A stretch of 64,000 nucleotides of DNA from contig NZ_BAAADJ010000022.1 of assembly GCF_039522365.1 (NCBI RefSeq), positions 124,001-188,000 on the forward strand, written 5' to 3'. The stretch comes from Bacillus carboniphilus. Its GTDB lineage: Bacteria > Bacillota > Bacilli > Bacillales > JC228. Made by a program: the position numbers and the translations under genes. The notes beneath the pieces are model-generated. The model saw only the letters and a program-made list of their open reading frames with translations, had not been told where the DNA came from and did not search any database. Shown here piece after piece: positions 38,932 through 48,701 of the stretch; the first letter of the stretch is position 1, and every line of letters begins with the position of its first letter.

Positions 38932-40185
38932 ATGAAGATCGTTGTACAAAAATTTGGTGGTACTTCGGTTCAAAATGAAAAAAGTAGAAAACATGCCATT
39001 TCACATGTAAAGCAAGCTGTAACTGAAGGATATAAAGTAGTGGTAGTCGTGTCCGCTATGGGACGTGCGGGTGACCCGTATTCTACAGATTCTTTGTTAT
39101 CTTTAGTGAATGGCTCAAAAGTATTAGTTTCCAAGAGAGAACAGGATCTTTTATTATCCTGTGGTGAAGTGATTTCGAGTGTAGTTTTCTCGAATGAATG
39201 CAAGCAAGCAGGATTAAATGCTACAAGCTTGACCGGAGCCCAAGCAGGCTTTCGAACGAACCAAGATCATACTTCAGCAAAAATTATCGAGATGAGATGT
39301 GATAGACTTCTTCAAGAACTAGAAGATCATGATGCCGTCATTGTTGCTGGTTTTCAAGGTGCTTCCAAGAGTGGTGAAGTGACGACGATTGGTCGTGGTG
39401 GAAGTGATACTTCTGCCTCTGCTTTAGGTGCTGCGTTAAACGCAGAATGGATTGATATTTTTACAGATGTGGAAGGAGTCATGACAGCCGATCCGCGAAT
39501 TGCTGATAAGGCTAGACCACTTTCTGTTGTAACGTATAATGAAATTTGTAACATGGCCTATCAAGGAGCGAAGGTAATTCATCCTAGAGCGGTTGAGATT
39601 GCCATGCAGGCGAAGGTTCCGATTCGAGTTCGTTCAACCTATTCAGATAGTCTTGGTACCTTAGTTACAACACTAGATAGAGGGAACCGTGGAATCGATG
39701 TTAGAGAAAAACCTGTAACAGGAATTGCACATCTATCTCCAGTTACACAAATTAAGGTGGCTGCGAAGAAGGATGAATACGATTTGCAGTCGAAAGTATT
39801 TAAAGCAATGGCTGCGGAACAAATAAGCGTTGATTTAATCAACATTTCACCAAATGGTGTGGTTTATACGGTTCTGGACAGTGTAACAGAAAAGGCTTTG
39901 AACACGCTTCGTTCCATCGGCCTTGAGCCTAAGTACGAAAGAAGTTGTGCAAAAGTATCTGTTGTTGGAGCAGGTATGAATGGAGTCCCTGGAGTAGCTG
40001 CAAAGATTGTGTCAGCACTCTCTGATGAGGGGATTCGTATTTTACAATCTGCAGATAGTCATACAACAATTTGGGTTCTGGTTAAAGAAACAGACTTAAA
40101 AGCTGCTGTCAACACACTGCATGATGCATTTGAACTAGAAAAAGACACAGTTGACATAGATGCAACTTATCTACAAAATCCATAA
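38932..40185 (+). CDS. dapG: Aspartokinase I (DapG type)
   Basis: 417 residues. Kinase part: VVQKFGGTSVQNEKS, VSAMGR and GRGGSDTSASALGAAL; two ACT domains follow from about 265 (VTQIKVAAKKDEYDLQSKVF; CAKVSVVGAGMNGVPGVAAKI). DapG is the DAP-sensitive aspartokinase of Bacillus, serving peptidoglycan and spore DPA synthesis. GGGGTGG precedes the ATG; a TATAAT-like string at 38914 is too close to be a normal promoter. Confidence 0.96.
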   Translation: MKIVVQKFGGTSVQNEKSRKHAISHVKQAVTEGYKVVVVVSAMGRAGDPYSTDSLLSLVNGSKVLVSKREQDLLLSCGEVISSVVFSNECKQAGLNATSLTGAQAGFRTNQDHTSAKIIEMRCDRLLQELEDHDAVIVAGFQGASKSGEVTTIGRGGSDTSASALGAALNAEWIDIFTDVEGVMTADPRIADKARPLSVVTYNEICNMAYQGAKVIHPRAVEIAMQAKVPIRVRSTYSDSLGTLVTTLDRGNRGIDVREKPVTGIAHLSPVTQIKVAAKKDEYDLQSKVFKAMAAEQISVDLINISPNGVVYTVLDSVTEKALNTLRSIGLEPKYERSCAKVSVVGAGMNGVPGVAAKIVSALSDEGIRILQSADSHTTIWVLVKETDLKAAVNTLHDAFELEKDTVDIDATYLQNP

Positions 40186-40199
40186 AAGGGAGTGGTTTG

Positions 40200-41072
40200 A
40201 TGGCTTTGTTTGGTAGAGTTTCTACAGCAATGGTTACGCCATTTGATAGTAAAGGGAATATCGATTTTAACAAAACAACGCAACTGATTGAATATCTTTT
40301 GGCAAATGGAACGGACTCTTTAGTAGTTGGTGGTACAACAGGGGAATCTCCAACTTTAACATCTGAAGAGAAGATTGCACTATTCCGCCATGCTGTTAAA
40401 GTCGTGAACAAAAGAGTACCAGTTATTGCGGGAACAGGATCGAATAACACTTATGCTACGTTAGAATTAACTAAAAAAGCAGAAGCTGCTGGCGTTGATG
40501 CTTGTATGTTAGTTGTTCCTTACTACAATAAGCCAAATCAAGCTGGTTTGTATCAGCATTTTAAAACGATTGCGGAAGGTACATCTCTTCCAGTCATGCT
40601 ATATAACGTTCCTGGCCGGACGGTAACAAATATGGCACCGGCAACCGTTATTAAGCTTGCTGAAATTCCTAATATTGTGGCAGTCAAAGAAGCAAGTGGT
40701 GACCTTGATGTGATGACAGAAATTATTGCTGGGACACCTGATGAGTTCGCACTTTATAGTGGGGATGATGGTTTGACTATTCCATCTCTTTCTGTCGGGG
40801 CAACTGGTATTATTTCCGTTGCATCTCACATCATTGGAAATGAAATGCAAGAAATGATTCAATTTTTCCTATCCGGAAATGTAGGGGAAGCAGCAAAGCT
40901 TCATCAAAAATTATTACCAATCATGAATGAGCTCTTTAAAGCACCAAGTCCAGTGCCAGTAAAAACAGCTCTTCAATTAAAAGGCCTTGACGTTGGATCC
41001 GTAAGACTTCCGTTAATACCTTTAGTGGAAGAAGAAAGAACGGCATTAATGAATGTTATAAACACACTATAA
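40200..41072 (+). CDS. dapA: 4-hydroxy-tetrahydrodipicolinate synthase
   Basis: 290 residues from ATG 40200, with GGGAG 7 bp upstream; the adjacent in-frame TTG 40197 is unlikely. Schiff-base K163 (VAVKEASGD) and Y135 (MLYNVPGRT) are in place, with GTTGESPTL near 45. It condenses pyruvate and aspartate semialdehyde; its product is the branch point to DAP and to DPA through DpaAB. Confidence 0.97.
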   Translation: MALFGRVSTAMVTPFDSKGNIDFNKTTQLIEYLLANGTDSLVVGGTTGESPTLTSEEKIALFRHAVKVVNKRVPVIAGTGSNNTYATLELTKKAEAAGVDACMLVVPYYNKPNQAGLYQHFKTIAEGTSLPVMLYNVPGRTVTNMAPATVIKLAEIPNIVAVKEASGDLDVMTEIIAGTPDEFALYSGDDGLTIPSLSVGATGIISVASHIIGNEMQEMIQFFLSGNVGEAAKLHQKLLPIMNELFKAPSPVPVKTALQLKGLDVGSVRLPLIPLVEEERTALMNVINTL

Positions 41073-41095
41073 ACCACCAGTTTTGGTGGTTTTTT
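41072..41095 (+). terminator. Terminator after dapA
   Basis: AACCACC pairs with GGTGGTT around AGTTTT, followed by TTTT. Confidence 0.9.
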
Positions 41096-41144
41096 CGCGG
41101 ATTTTGCGCTTCGAAAATCTGTCACGTTTCGACATGAATAGATA

Positions 41145-41174
41145 TTGTAAAGCTTTTCCCTCATCCATTATAAT
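41145..41174 (+). promoter_or_regulatory. Sigma-A promoter of rnjB
   Basis: TTGTAA at 41145-41150, 18-bp spacer, TATAAT at 41169-41174; transcription would start near 41181, 40 nt before the TTG start. Confidence 0.7.
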
Positions 41175-41220
41175 GTAAGGAATAAGAGGTACGGCTTAAA
41201 ACAACCTAGGAGGACTAACT

Positions 41221-42888
41221 TTGACAACACAAATAGAGAACATACGGATTATTCCACTTGGTGGAGTAGGAGAAATCGGTAAAAACATGTACGTGGTTGA
41301 GGTTGAAAATCAGTTATTTATTTTAGATAGTGGATACATGATGCCAGAAGATGAAATGCTGGGAATTGATATTGTAATTCCTGACTTAACATACATAATT
41401 GAAAATAAAGCGAGAGTGAAGGCTATCTTCCTTTCTCATGGACACGACGATCAAATTGGGGCCTTACCATTTTTATTAAGGCATGTACAATGCCCAGTCT
41501 ATGGTGCAAAACTTACTCTGACCTTAGCAAAAGCTCAGTTAAAAGAGCACGGTTATAAAGGAAAACATCGCTTTTTTGAGATTGATTCCAATCGTGATCT
41601 TACATTCGGGGAGACGAAGGTATCTTTCTTTAGGACAAACCATACGATTCCAGATTCGTTTGGGATATGCATACATACAGATCAAGGTGCCATTGTCTAT
41701 TCAGGTGATTTTAAGTTTGATCAATCGGCAACAGGGAAGTACCGTGCAGATCTTGGAAAGATGGCTCAAATTGGACAAAGCGGGGTCCTTTGTCTTTTAT
41801 CGGACAGTATGCAAGCAGAAACACCTGGATACACAACCTCTGATGCATTTCTTTATAAAGAAATGTCAAATGCATTTGGTGGAGCAAATGGCCGTATGAT
41901 TGTTGGCTGTTATACATCTGATTTGATCAGAATTCAACAAGTTTTTGATGCAGCTTACGAGAATAATAGAAAAGTAGCTGTGTTTGGAAAACAACTGAAG
42001 CGATTCTTTGAAGGTGCCATTAACGGAGGTTATTTGAATGTACCAGAAGACATTCATATCTCAACAGATGAAATGCGTAAGTATGAGGATCATGAATTAG
42101 TCATTTTAGTCACGGGTAGCCAAGGCGACTTACTAGAAGCACTTCAAAAAATGGCGAAGAAACAACATCGCACCATTCACATTGATGAGAGTGATACGGT
42201 TCTCCTATCCACTCCAGTACCAATGGGTGGTGAAGTGTTTGTATATAGAACACTTGATTTATTAAGTCGTTCGGGTGCTCATGTTATTTCATCTCATAAA
42301 CATTTAAGAGCAGATGGACACGGTAGTCAAGAAGACCTTAAACTCATGATGAATTTAATGCAACCCAAATACCTCATTCCGGTACATGGAGAATATAGAG
42401 CTTTATATGCACATGCTAAAATCGGAAAAGAAGCTGGTATTTCTCCTGAAAATATTCTCATTCCAGACCGTGGAGATATCATTGAATGTAGTGAGAAAGG
42501 GATCTCCCAAATTGGAAAAGTCCCAGCTGGCAATGTTCTCATTGATGGAATTGGTGTGGGAGATGTTGGGAACATCGTACTGCGTGACCGTAAGCTCCTG
42601 TCGCAGGACGGAATCTTCATCATTGTTGTTACCATTAACAAAGCGAAGAAAGAAGTCACGGCAGGACCAGAGGTATTATCAAGAGGTTTTGTATACGTAA
42701 GAGAATCAGAAAAGCTAATGGAAGAATCCGCAACGAAGGTAAAAGAAATCGTAGAAACAACACTGCTGGAGTCCAAACATATTGACTGGGCTTCACTAAA
42801 ACAAAACATCCGAGATCAACTATATTCCTATCTCTTTGAAAAAACAAAAAGACGCCCAATGATCTTACCGATTATTATGGAAGTGTAA
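41221..42888 (+). CDS. rnjB: Ribonuclease J2
   Basis: 555 residues, TTG start with TAGGAGGA upstream. Metallo-beta-lactamase/beta-CASP fold: IIPLGGVGEIGKNM, SGDFKFDQ, VTGSQGDLLEAL, HGSQEDLKLM and the C-terminal KTKRRPMILPIIMEV. The metal motif, HGHEDHIGG in active RNase J1, reads H73-G-H-D-D-Q78-IGAL, so one metal His is lost. B. subtilis J2 also has a degenerate motif and acts mainly as partner of J1. I infer J2 with weak or no activity of its own. Confidence 0.94.
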   Translation: MTTQIENIRIIPLGGVGEIGKNMYVVEVENQLFILDSGYMMPEDEMLGIDIVIPDLTYIIENKARVKAIFLSHGHDDQIGALPFLLRHVQCPVYGAKLTLTLAKAQLKEHGYKGKHRFFEIDSNRDLTFGETKVSFFRTNHTIPDSFGICIHTDQGAIVYSGDFKFDQSATGKYRADLGKMAQIGQSGVLCLLSDSMQAETPGYTTSDAFLYKEMSNAFGGANGRMIVGCYTSDLIRIQQVFDAAYENNRKVAVFGKQLKRFFEGAINGGYLNVPEDIHISTDEMRKYEDHELVILVTGSQGDLLEALQKMAKKQHRTIHIDESDTVLLSTPVPMGGEVFVYRTLDLLSRSGAHVISSHKHLRADGHGSQEDLKLMMNLMQPKYLIPVHGEYRALYAHAKIGKEAGISPENILIPDRGDIIECSEKGISQIGKVPAGNVLIDGIGVGDVGNIVLRDRKLLSQDGIFIIVVTINKAKKEVTAGPEVLSRGFVYVRESEKLMEESATKVKEIVETTLLESKHIDWASLKQNIRDQLYSYLFEKTKRRPMILPIIMEV

Positions 42889-42894
42889 AAAAAC

Positions 42895-42985
42895 AAATCC
42901 CCTTCCAAAGGTTTGGACTTTCTAGAATGAATTTCATCTTCAGGTTCATACTAGTCCTATAACCTTTGTTGAAAGGGGATTTTTG
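42895..42985 (+). promoter_or_regulatory. Long hairpin overlapping the tepA ribosome site
   Basis: AAATCCCCTT (42895-42904) pairs with AAGGGGATTT (42973-42982), and AAAGGTT (42907-42913) with AACCTTT (42961-42967). GGACT and AGTCC pair further inside. The 3' arm contains the AAAGGGGAT ribosome site of tepA and runs into TTTTT, so the same structure can act as the rnjB terminator and as a block on tepA translation. Confidence 0.8.
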
Positions 42986-42986
42986 T

Positions 42987-43730
42987 ATGTTTACAAACTC
43001 AAACAAACAACCAGAACAAGAGGGCCAAAAAGACGAACAAAAATCAGGTTTGTTGGATAAAATCCAACAACTAGGTCAAACCAATGTTCCACAAATGCCA
43101 ACGGATACAAAGATTCATTGTCTAACGATTGTCGGGCAAATTGAAGGACATATGCAATTACCTCCACAAAATAAAACAACGAAGTATGAACATGTGATTC
43201 CGCAAATTGTAGCAATCGAGCAAAACCCAAATATTGAGGGATTACTCGTCATTTTAAACACTGTAGGTGGAGATGTAGAGGCAGGATTAGCTATTTCTGA
43301 AATGCTTGCATCCCTATCAAAACCAACAGTCTCATTAGTATTAGGAGGCGGTCACTCTATTGGTGTTCCAATCGCCACATCTTGTGACTACAGTTTTATC
43401 GCAGAAACCGCCACAATGACCATCCATCCAGTTCGCCTAACTGGGTTAGTTATTGGGGTACCACAAACCTTTGAATATTTGGATAAAATGCAAGAAAGAG
43501 TCGTTCGTTTTGTTACCGAACATTCTAATATTACAGAAGAAAAATTTAAGGACTTAATGTTTGCTAAAGGAAACCTAACAAGAGATATCGGAACTAACGT
43601 TGTGGGAAAAGACGCTGTAAAGTACGGGTTAATTGACGAAGTCGGTGGAATTGGATTGGCATTGAAAAAGTTGAACGAATTAGTGGAGCAGCATAAAGGA
43701 TCACAAGACCAGGAAGGACTAGTGCAATGA
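42987..43730 (+). CDS. tepA: TepA, ClpP-like translocation-enhancing protein
   Basis: 247 residues from ATG 42987 ([14 protein letters not shown]), 6-7 bp after AAAGGGGAT; an upstream TTG frame is rejected for lack of a site. ClpP/crotonase fold: [25 protein letters not shown] and a serine-type core [17 protein letters not shown], with [12 protein letters not shown]. No signal peptide. B. subtilis TepA (YmfB) is associated with protein export and spore-coat turnover; the exact substrate is unclear. Its ATG-proximal region is controlled by a hairpin. Confidence 0.92.
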   Translation: MFTNSNKQPEQEGQKDEQKSGLLDKIQQLGQTNVPQMPTDTKIHCLTIVGQIEGHMQLPPQNKTTKYEHVIPQIVAIEQNPNIEGLLVILNTVGGDVEAGLAISEMLASLSKPTVSLVLGGGHSIGVPIATSCDYSFIAETATMTIHPVRLTGLVIGVPQTFEYLDKMQERVVRFVTEHSNITEEKFKDLMFAKGNLTRDIGTNVVGKDAVKYGLIDEVGGIGLALKKLNELVEQHKGSQDQEGLVQ

Positions 43731-43963
43731 GTGTATTGTATACAACGGTACCACATGAGCAAATATTTCCTACAGACTCAAATGTTTATGGTAAGCAAAT
43801 GATGATGGAACACAATGGAATTCCGGTCCTAGTGGAGCAGGAAGAGGAAGGATTTAGCTATAGGATTGTCAAAGTAATGAGTAGTGATCCTAGTCACTTT
43901 CTAAGAGATGATTGTTGTCCAGGTACAAGAATATCGTTTACACCACAACAAGGTCAATTATGA
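43727..43963 (+). CDS. ylzJ: YlzJ-like small protein
   Basis: 78 residues; ATG overlaps the tepA stop by four bases (ATGA), indicating coupling. [12 protein letters not shown] at the start and the Cys pair DDCCPGTRI near the end fit the YlzJ family found after tepA in Bacillus. Function unknown. Confidence 0.85.
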   Translation: MSVLYTTVPHEQIFPTDSNVYGKQMMMEHNGIPVLVEQEEEGFSYRIVKVMSSDPSHFLRDDCCPGTRISFTPQQGQL

Positions 43964-43969
43964 TATAAT
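43961..43969 (+). promoter_or_regulatory. Extended -10 promoter upstream of spoIIIE
   Basis: TGATATAAT overlaps the ylzJ stop region, 71 bp before spoIIIE. No convincing -35. Confidence 0.5.
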
Positions 43970-43981
43970 GGACATCTAGAA

Positions 43982-44006
43982 GCAGCCACTTTTTGGCTGC
44001 TTATTT
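43982..44006 (+). terminator. Hairpin between ylzJ and spoIIIE
   Basis: AGCAGCCA pairs with GGCTGCT around CTTTTT, followed by TATTTAG; a modest terminator for ylzJ or a leader hairpin of spoIIIE. Confidence 0.6.
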
Positions 44007-44039
44007 AGTACATAATGTTGGAATTAGATAGGTGATGGT

Positions 44040-46352
44040 ATGTCTAAAAAGAAAAAGAGAAAAAGTGCATCCCGAAAAGAACTGAAAAGAACGGTAAAAT
44101 ATGAGATAGCAGCCCTACTACTGTTGGCAGTAACTTTAGTTGCAGCATTAGATTTGGGTGTCATTGGTAAAGCCGTTATATTTGTTTTTCGATTCTTTTT
44201 TGGAGAATGGTATGTACTCTTGTTATTAGCAATGATTTTATTAAGTTTTCAATTTATGTGGAAAAGGGAATGGCCCTACCTTTTGAGTCGGAGATTACTA
44301 GGGATCTATATTATAACCTGTTCCCTTCTGTTGTTAAGCCATGTCACCTTATTTGAGCTACTAGTAACGCAAAATTCGATTCAGCACCCAAGTGTCATAT
44401 CAAATACTTGGGAATTGTTCTGGATGGATGTAGATGGTGAAACGTCAACCCATGATTTAGGTGGAGGTATGGTGGGGGCATTTGTTTTCGCTTTCTCTTT
44501 TTTCTTAGTGGATTCATTAGGGACCAAGATTTTAGCTGTTGTATTGATTATGATTGGACTAGCCCTCCTTACCGGGAAGACGTTTGGAGATTTATTTGGG
44601 AAAGGTATAGAAAGGGCAAGTGCGTTCTTTAAGAAACAATGGTCCATGTTTAAAAAAGATATGTCTACATATAAAGTAAAACGAAAAGAAAAAAAGCAAC
44701 ATAAACAAGAAGAGCGTGAGAATCAAACAGAGGATGAGGAAGAAGTTGAAGTGGTTCAGCTTCAGCCAGAGCCACGAGAAGAGCCGATTATTTCGAACTT
44801 TGCAGAAGTCGCTTATCGAAACAGCGATCAGCCAAAAGAAAAGAAATCATCCAAGGATGAAGAAGCAACCGATACATCCAGTGATATTGTTCCTGCCATT
44901 CAATTTAGTGAAGTAGAGAATAAAGATTACCAACTACCACCACTGCGTTTGTTACATGCTCCAAAGCAATCTGACCAAAGTGGGGAATATGAGCTTATTC
45001 ATGCTAATGCAGCGAAGCTTGAAAGAACGTTCCAAAGCTTTGGAGTTAAAGCCAAAGTAACACAGGTTCATATTGGACCTGCCGTTACGAAGTATGAAGT
45101 ATATCCAGATATTGGTGTTAAGGTTAGTAAAATTGTAAACTTATCGGATGACTTAGCTTTAGCTTTAGCTGCGAAAGATATTCGGATTGAAGCCCCGATA
45201 CCTGGAAAATCGGCAATTGGAATTGAAGTCCCGAATTCAGAGGTGGCAATGGTTAGTCTTCGCGAAGTATTGGATGCGACAGCAACTGAAAAACCTGAAT
45301 CGAAGTTATTGATTGGCTTAGGACGAGATATTACGGGGGAAGCTGTGTTTGCCGAACTGAACAAAATGCCGCATCTTTTAGTAGCAGGAGCAACGGGTTC
45401 AGGGAAGAGTGTATGTGTCAATGGCATAATTACCAGTATTTTAATGCGGGCAAAGCCACATGAGGTAAAACTTATGATGATTGACCCTAAAATGGTTGAA
45501 CTCAATGTGTACAATGGAATCCCTCATTTACTTGCGCCAGTTGTAACAGATGCCAAAAAAGCATCACAGGCACTTAAAAAAGTCGTAAGTGAAATGGAAA
45601 GACGCTATGAGTTATTCTCTCATACAGGTACAAGAAACATTGAAGGGTACAACGAACTTGTAAGAAAACAGAATGCTGAGAATGAAGAAAAACAACCATT
45701 ATTGCCATTCATCGTCGTTATTGTGGATGAGTTAGCAGATTTAATGATGGTTGCTTCGAATGATGTGGAGGATTCTATTACTCGTTTAGCGCAAATGGCT
45801 CGTGCAGCTGGCATTCATCTAATAATCGCTACTCAGCGTCCATCTGTAGATGTTATTACAGGAGTCATCAAAGCGAATATTCCTTCGCGTATTGCCTTTG
45901 CAGTTTCTTCCCAAACCGACTCCCGAACGATTCTTGATATGGGAGGAGCAGAAAAACTACTTGGAAGAGGAGATATGCTTTTCCTACCAGTAGGTGCTGC
46001 GAAACCTACCCGTATTCAAGGGGCCTTCATGTCCGACGAAGAAGTAGAGGAAATTGTAGAGTATGTTGTCGCTCAGCAAAAAGCACAATACAACGAGGAT
46101 ATGATTCCAGAAGAGGTCGTGGAGAATCGAGAGGAAGTAGATGACGAATTATATGAGGATGCAGTTGACTTAGTTGTTGATATGCAATCCGCTTCTGTCT
46201 CCATGCTACAAAGACGCTTTAGGATTGGATATACTAGAGCAGCTCGCCTGATTGATGAAATGGAATTACGTGGTATTGTAGGACCTTATGAAGGAAGTAA
46301 ACCAAGAACGGTCCTTGTCACTAAATCAAGCGATGAGGCAACACCTTCTTAA
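44040..46352 (+). CDS. spoIIIE: SpoIIIE/FtsK DNA translocase
   Basis: 770 residues. Four N-terminal membrane helices (about 22-180), an acidic linker, then the RecA-like motor with Walker A GATGSGKS near residue 449 and Walker [15 protein letters not shown] near 560, [13 protein letters not shown], and a C-terminal gamma winged helix ([26 protein letters not shown]) that reads oriented DNA sequences. In sporulation it pumps the chromosome into the forespore. A strong terminator follows. Confidence 0.97.
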   Translation: MSKKKKRKSASRKELKRTVKYEIAALLLLAVTLVAALDLGVIGKAVIFVFRFFFGEWYVLLLLAMILLSFQFMWKREWPYLLSRRLLGIYIITCSLLLLSHVTLFELLVTQNSIQHPSVISNTWELFWMDVDGETSTHDLGGGMVGAFVFAFSFFLVDSLGTKILAVVLIMIGLALLTGKTFGDLFGKGIERASAFFKKQWSMFKKDMSTYKVKRKEKKQHKQEERENQTEDEEEVEVVQLQPEPREEPIISNFAEVAYRNSDQPKEKKSSKDEEATDTSSDIVPAIQFSEVENKDYQLPPLRLLHAPKQSDQSGEYELIHANAAKLERTFQSFGVKAKVTQVHIGPAVTKYEVYPDIGVKVSKIVNLSDDLALALAAKDIRIEAPIPGKSAIGIEVPNSEVAMVSLREVLDATATEKPESKLLIGLGRDITGEAVFAELNKMPHLLVAGATGSGKSVCVNGIITSILMRAKPHEVKLMMIDPKMVELNVYNGIPHLLAPVVTDAKKASQALKKVVSEMERRYELFSHTGTRNIEGYNELVRKQNAENEEKQPLLPFIVVIVDELADLMMVASNDVEDSITRLAQMARAAGIHLIIATQRPSVDVITGVIKANIPSRIAFAVSSQTDSRTILDMGGAEKLLGRGDMLFLPVGAAKPTRIQGAFMSDEEVEEIVEYVVAQQKAQYNEDMIPEEVVENREEVDDELYEDAVDLVVDMQSASVSMLQRRFRIGYTRAARLIDEMELRGIVGPYEGSKPRTVLVTKSSDEATPS

Positions 46353-46390
46353 AAGGAATCGAAGTTGAAAAAATACAAAAATAACGATAG

Positions 46391-46430
46391 AAAGAACCAT
46401 ACTAGCAATCCGAAAAAGTATGGTTCTTTT
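46391..46430 (+). terminator. Terminator after spoIIIE
   Basis: A perfect 12-bp stem AAAGAACCATAC/GTATGGTTCTTT with a 15-base loop and a short T-run. Confidence 0.9.
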
Positions 46431-46479
46431 GCATTTAATTACTTCGAGTAGCGAATCATATATCAATATTCGACAAAAA

Positions 46480-46521
46480 TGGTATAACACTATTTATTAA
46501 TAGGTCGAAAAATGATATAGT
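46480..46521 (+). promoter_or_regulatory. Two extended -10 boxes upstream of ymfC
   Basis: TGGTATAAC (46480-46488) and TGATATAGT (46513-46521) lie 33 bp apart, each preceded by a TCGAmAAAAAT-like string (TCGACAAAAAT, TCGAAAAAT). The duplicated sequence could be tandem promoters or an operator for the GntR protein encoded just downstream. Confidence 0.4.
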
Positions 46522-46579
46522 ATTTTCGGTTAGTAGGAATACTTTGAGTTTGAAAAAGTAGAAATGCTGGAGGACCACT

Positions 46580-47302
46580 ATGACTGTAAAACCCGACCAA
46601 CGCCACTTGTACCTTCAAGTGATTGACAAGTTGAAACAGAGTATCGAAGAGGGTACATACAAGATGAAGGAACGGTTACCTTCAGAGTTTGAATTATCCA
46701 AACAACTAGGGGTCAGCCGCGCAACACTAAGAGAAGCTCTTCGAGTATTGGAAGAAGAGAATGTGATAGTTCGTAGGCATGGAGTAGGAACTTTCGTCAA
46801 TTCCAAACCAATATTAAACTCAGGGATTGAACAGTTAAATAGTGTAACTGGCATGATTGAAAATGCCGGGCTACGTCCAGGAACTATTTTTTTAAATTCA
46901 AGTGATATCGGTTCCACAGAAGAGGATCAGCGTCGTTTTTCGCTCAAAAATGGAGAAGACTTACTCATGATTGAAAGGGTACGCACAGCGGATGGAGAGC
47001 CTATCGTGTACTGTCTTGATAAAATTCCAAGGTCTATTTTATCTGATTCATTTACACATAATCAGGACTCTATCTTCAAACTACTAGAACAAAGGGCGAA
47101 TTGTAAGATAACCTATGCGGTCTCTGAAATAGAACCCATTGGGTATCATGAAAAAATTTCACCTATTCTTAATTGCGACCCTGAAACCGCACTTTTGTTA
47201 CTTAAACAACTCCATTATGATGAAAATGACAGACCTGTATTGTATTCCGTGAACTACTTTCGAGCCGATGCCTTTCGCTTCCAAGTGGTAAGAAGACGAT
47301 AA
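46580..47302 (+). CDS. ymfC: YmfC, GntR/HutC-family transcriptional regulator
   Basis: 240 residues. N-terminal winged helix-turn-helix ([41 protein letters not shown] region, about 30-75) and a C-terminal UTRA ligand-binding domain ([25 protein letters not shown]). CTGGAGGA precedes the ATG. It sits 66 bp before the BMP lipoprotein with no terminator between, so it probably regulates the importer in response to a ligand, perhaps a nucleoside; that is inference. Confidence 0.88.
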   Translation: MTVKPDQRHLYLQVIDKLKQSIEEGTYKMKERLPSEFELSKQLGVSRATLREALRVLEEENVIVRRHGVGTFVNSKPILNSGIEQLNSVTGMIENAGLRPGTIFLNSSDIGSTEEDQRRFSLKNGEDLLMIERVRTADGEPIVYCLDKIPRSILSDSFTHNQDSIFKLLEQRANCKITYAVSEIEPIGYHEKISPILNCDPETALLLLKQLHYDENDRPVLYSVNYFRADAFRFQVVRRR

Positions 47303-47368
47303 CCATGAAAGAAGCGATTAAGCATACACTACTAAATGAAGTTTAATAACAATAGGAGGGTCAAAACC

Positions 47369-48469
47369 TTGAAAAAACGTAAATATGGTCTAGTACTTTC
47401 ACTCGTTTTAGCTGCAGGTACATTCCTAGGCGCTTGTGGAAATGCTGAAAAAGAAGAAGGTACTCAAGGTAATAACGAAGGAACAGAAGATGCATTTACA
47501 GTTGCAATGGTAACGGACGTTGGTGGAGTAGATGATAAATCTTTCAACCAATCAGCATGGACAGGTCTTAAAGAATTCGGTTCTGAAAACGGTCTTGAGC
47601 AAGGTACTTCTGGGTACCATTACCTACAATCCAAAAATGATGCAGACTATGCAACAAACTTAAATACTCTAGTACGTGAAGATTTTAATCTTATCTACGG
47701 TATTGGTTATAAATTAAAAGATGCAATCACAACAGTTGCAGGCCAAAGAACTGATACAAATTTTGCAATTGTAGATGATGTTGTTGAATTAGACAACGTA
47801 GCTAGCATCACTTTCAAAGAGCACCAAGGTTCATTCTTAGTTGGTGTAGTAGCTGGTCTTACAACGAAAACAAACAAAATCGGTTTCGTTGGTGGAATTG
47901 ACAGTGAGCTTATTAACAAGTTTGAATATGGATTCCGCGCTGGAGTACAAGCAGTTAACCCAGATGCTACTGTTGATGTAACTTATGCGGGTGCATTTGA
48001 TAAGCCTGACCAAGGTAAAACAATTGCAGCTACAATGTATGGCTCTGGTGTTGATGTAATTTACCATGCATCTGGTGCAACTGGTAACGGTGTATTCACG
48101 GAAGCAAAAGATATCAAGAAAAATGACCCAGATCGTGAAGTATGGGTAATCGGTGTTGATATGGACCAAGCTCCTGAAGGTGAGCTTACTCTAGATAGTG
48201 GAGAAACTGTAAACGTAACGTTAACTTCTATGGTTAAGCGTGTAGACGTTGCAGTTAAAGACCTTGCTGAAAAAGCTAAAAATGGTGAATTTCCAGGTGG
48301 AGAAATCATTGAGTACGGTATCGACGAAAACGGTATTGGAATTGCTCCAACACAAGATAATCTAACAGAAGACATTCTGTCAGCAGTTGAAGAGTGGACT
48401 GGAAAAATCCAAAGCGGTGAAATCGAAGTACCTAAGAACGAAGAAGAATTTAACAACTTCGAACTTTAA
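47369..48469 (+). CDS. BMP-family nucleoside-binding lipoprotein
   Basis: 366 residues from TTG 47369 ([19 protein letters not shown]); the AGGAGGG site at 47353-47359 lies upstream, which rules out the earlier in-frame ATG 47336. A type II signal peptide ends in the lipobox LGAC. The mature part is a periplasmic-type binding protein of the BMP/PnrA family ([38 protein letters not shown]). It resembles B. subtilis NupN (YufN). It is anchored outside the cell membrane and feeds the ABC transporter encoded next. Confidence 0.93.
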   Translation: MKKRKYGLVLSLVLAAGTFLGACGNAEKEEGTQGNNEGTEDAFTVAMVTDVGGVDDKSFNQSAWTGLKEFGSENGLEQGTSGYHYLQSKNDADYATNLNTLVREDFNLIYGIGYKLKDAITTVAGQRTDTNFAIVDDVVELDNVASITFKEHQGSFLVGVVAGLTTKTNKIGFVGGIDSELINKFEYGFRAGVQAVNPDATVDVTYAGAFDKPDQGKTIAATMYGSGVDVIYHASGATGNGVFTEAKDIKKNDPDREVWVIGVDMDQAPEGELTLDSGETVNVTLTSMVKRVDVAVKDLAEKAKNGEFPGGEIIEYGIDENGIGIAPTQDNLTEDILSAVEEWTGKIQSGEIEVPKNEEEFNNFEL

Positions 48470-48501
48470 GGTTTACACAATAAGACCTTTTAAATCAAAT
48501 A

Positions 48502-48526
48502 GGCCGGTGCATTACCGGCCTTTTTT
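48502..48526 (+). terminator. Terminator after the BMP lipoprotein gene
   Basis: A perfect 7-bp stem GGCCGGT/ACCGGCC plus flanking A-T, with TTTTTT. Such a hairpin between binding-protein and ABC genes commonly gives excess binding protein. Confidence 0.9.
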
Positions 48527-48548
48527 CCTTAATGGCTAGAACTCTAAC

Positions 48549-48585
48549 CGAAGCGCTATATAAGAAAACTCTATGTAACGCTTCG
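48549..48585. promoter_or_regulatory. Inverted repeat between the lipoprotein and ATPase genes
   Basis: CGAAGCG (48549-48555) and CGCTTCG (48579-48585) flank 23 AT-rich bases. It could be a hairpin or an operator; no T-run follows. Confidence 0.35.
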
Positions 48586-48701
48586 TTTAAAGTTTTAAAA
48601 AATAGTAGGGTCATCCATTCTACTGATTTTAGGAACTTATACTTTTTTTAAAAGTCTGACATCATACAACAATTTTTCAAAATTAAAGGGAGTGAGTATG
48701 C

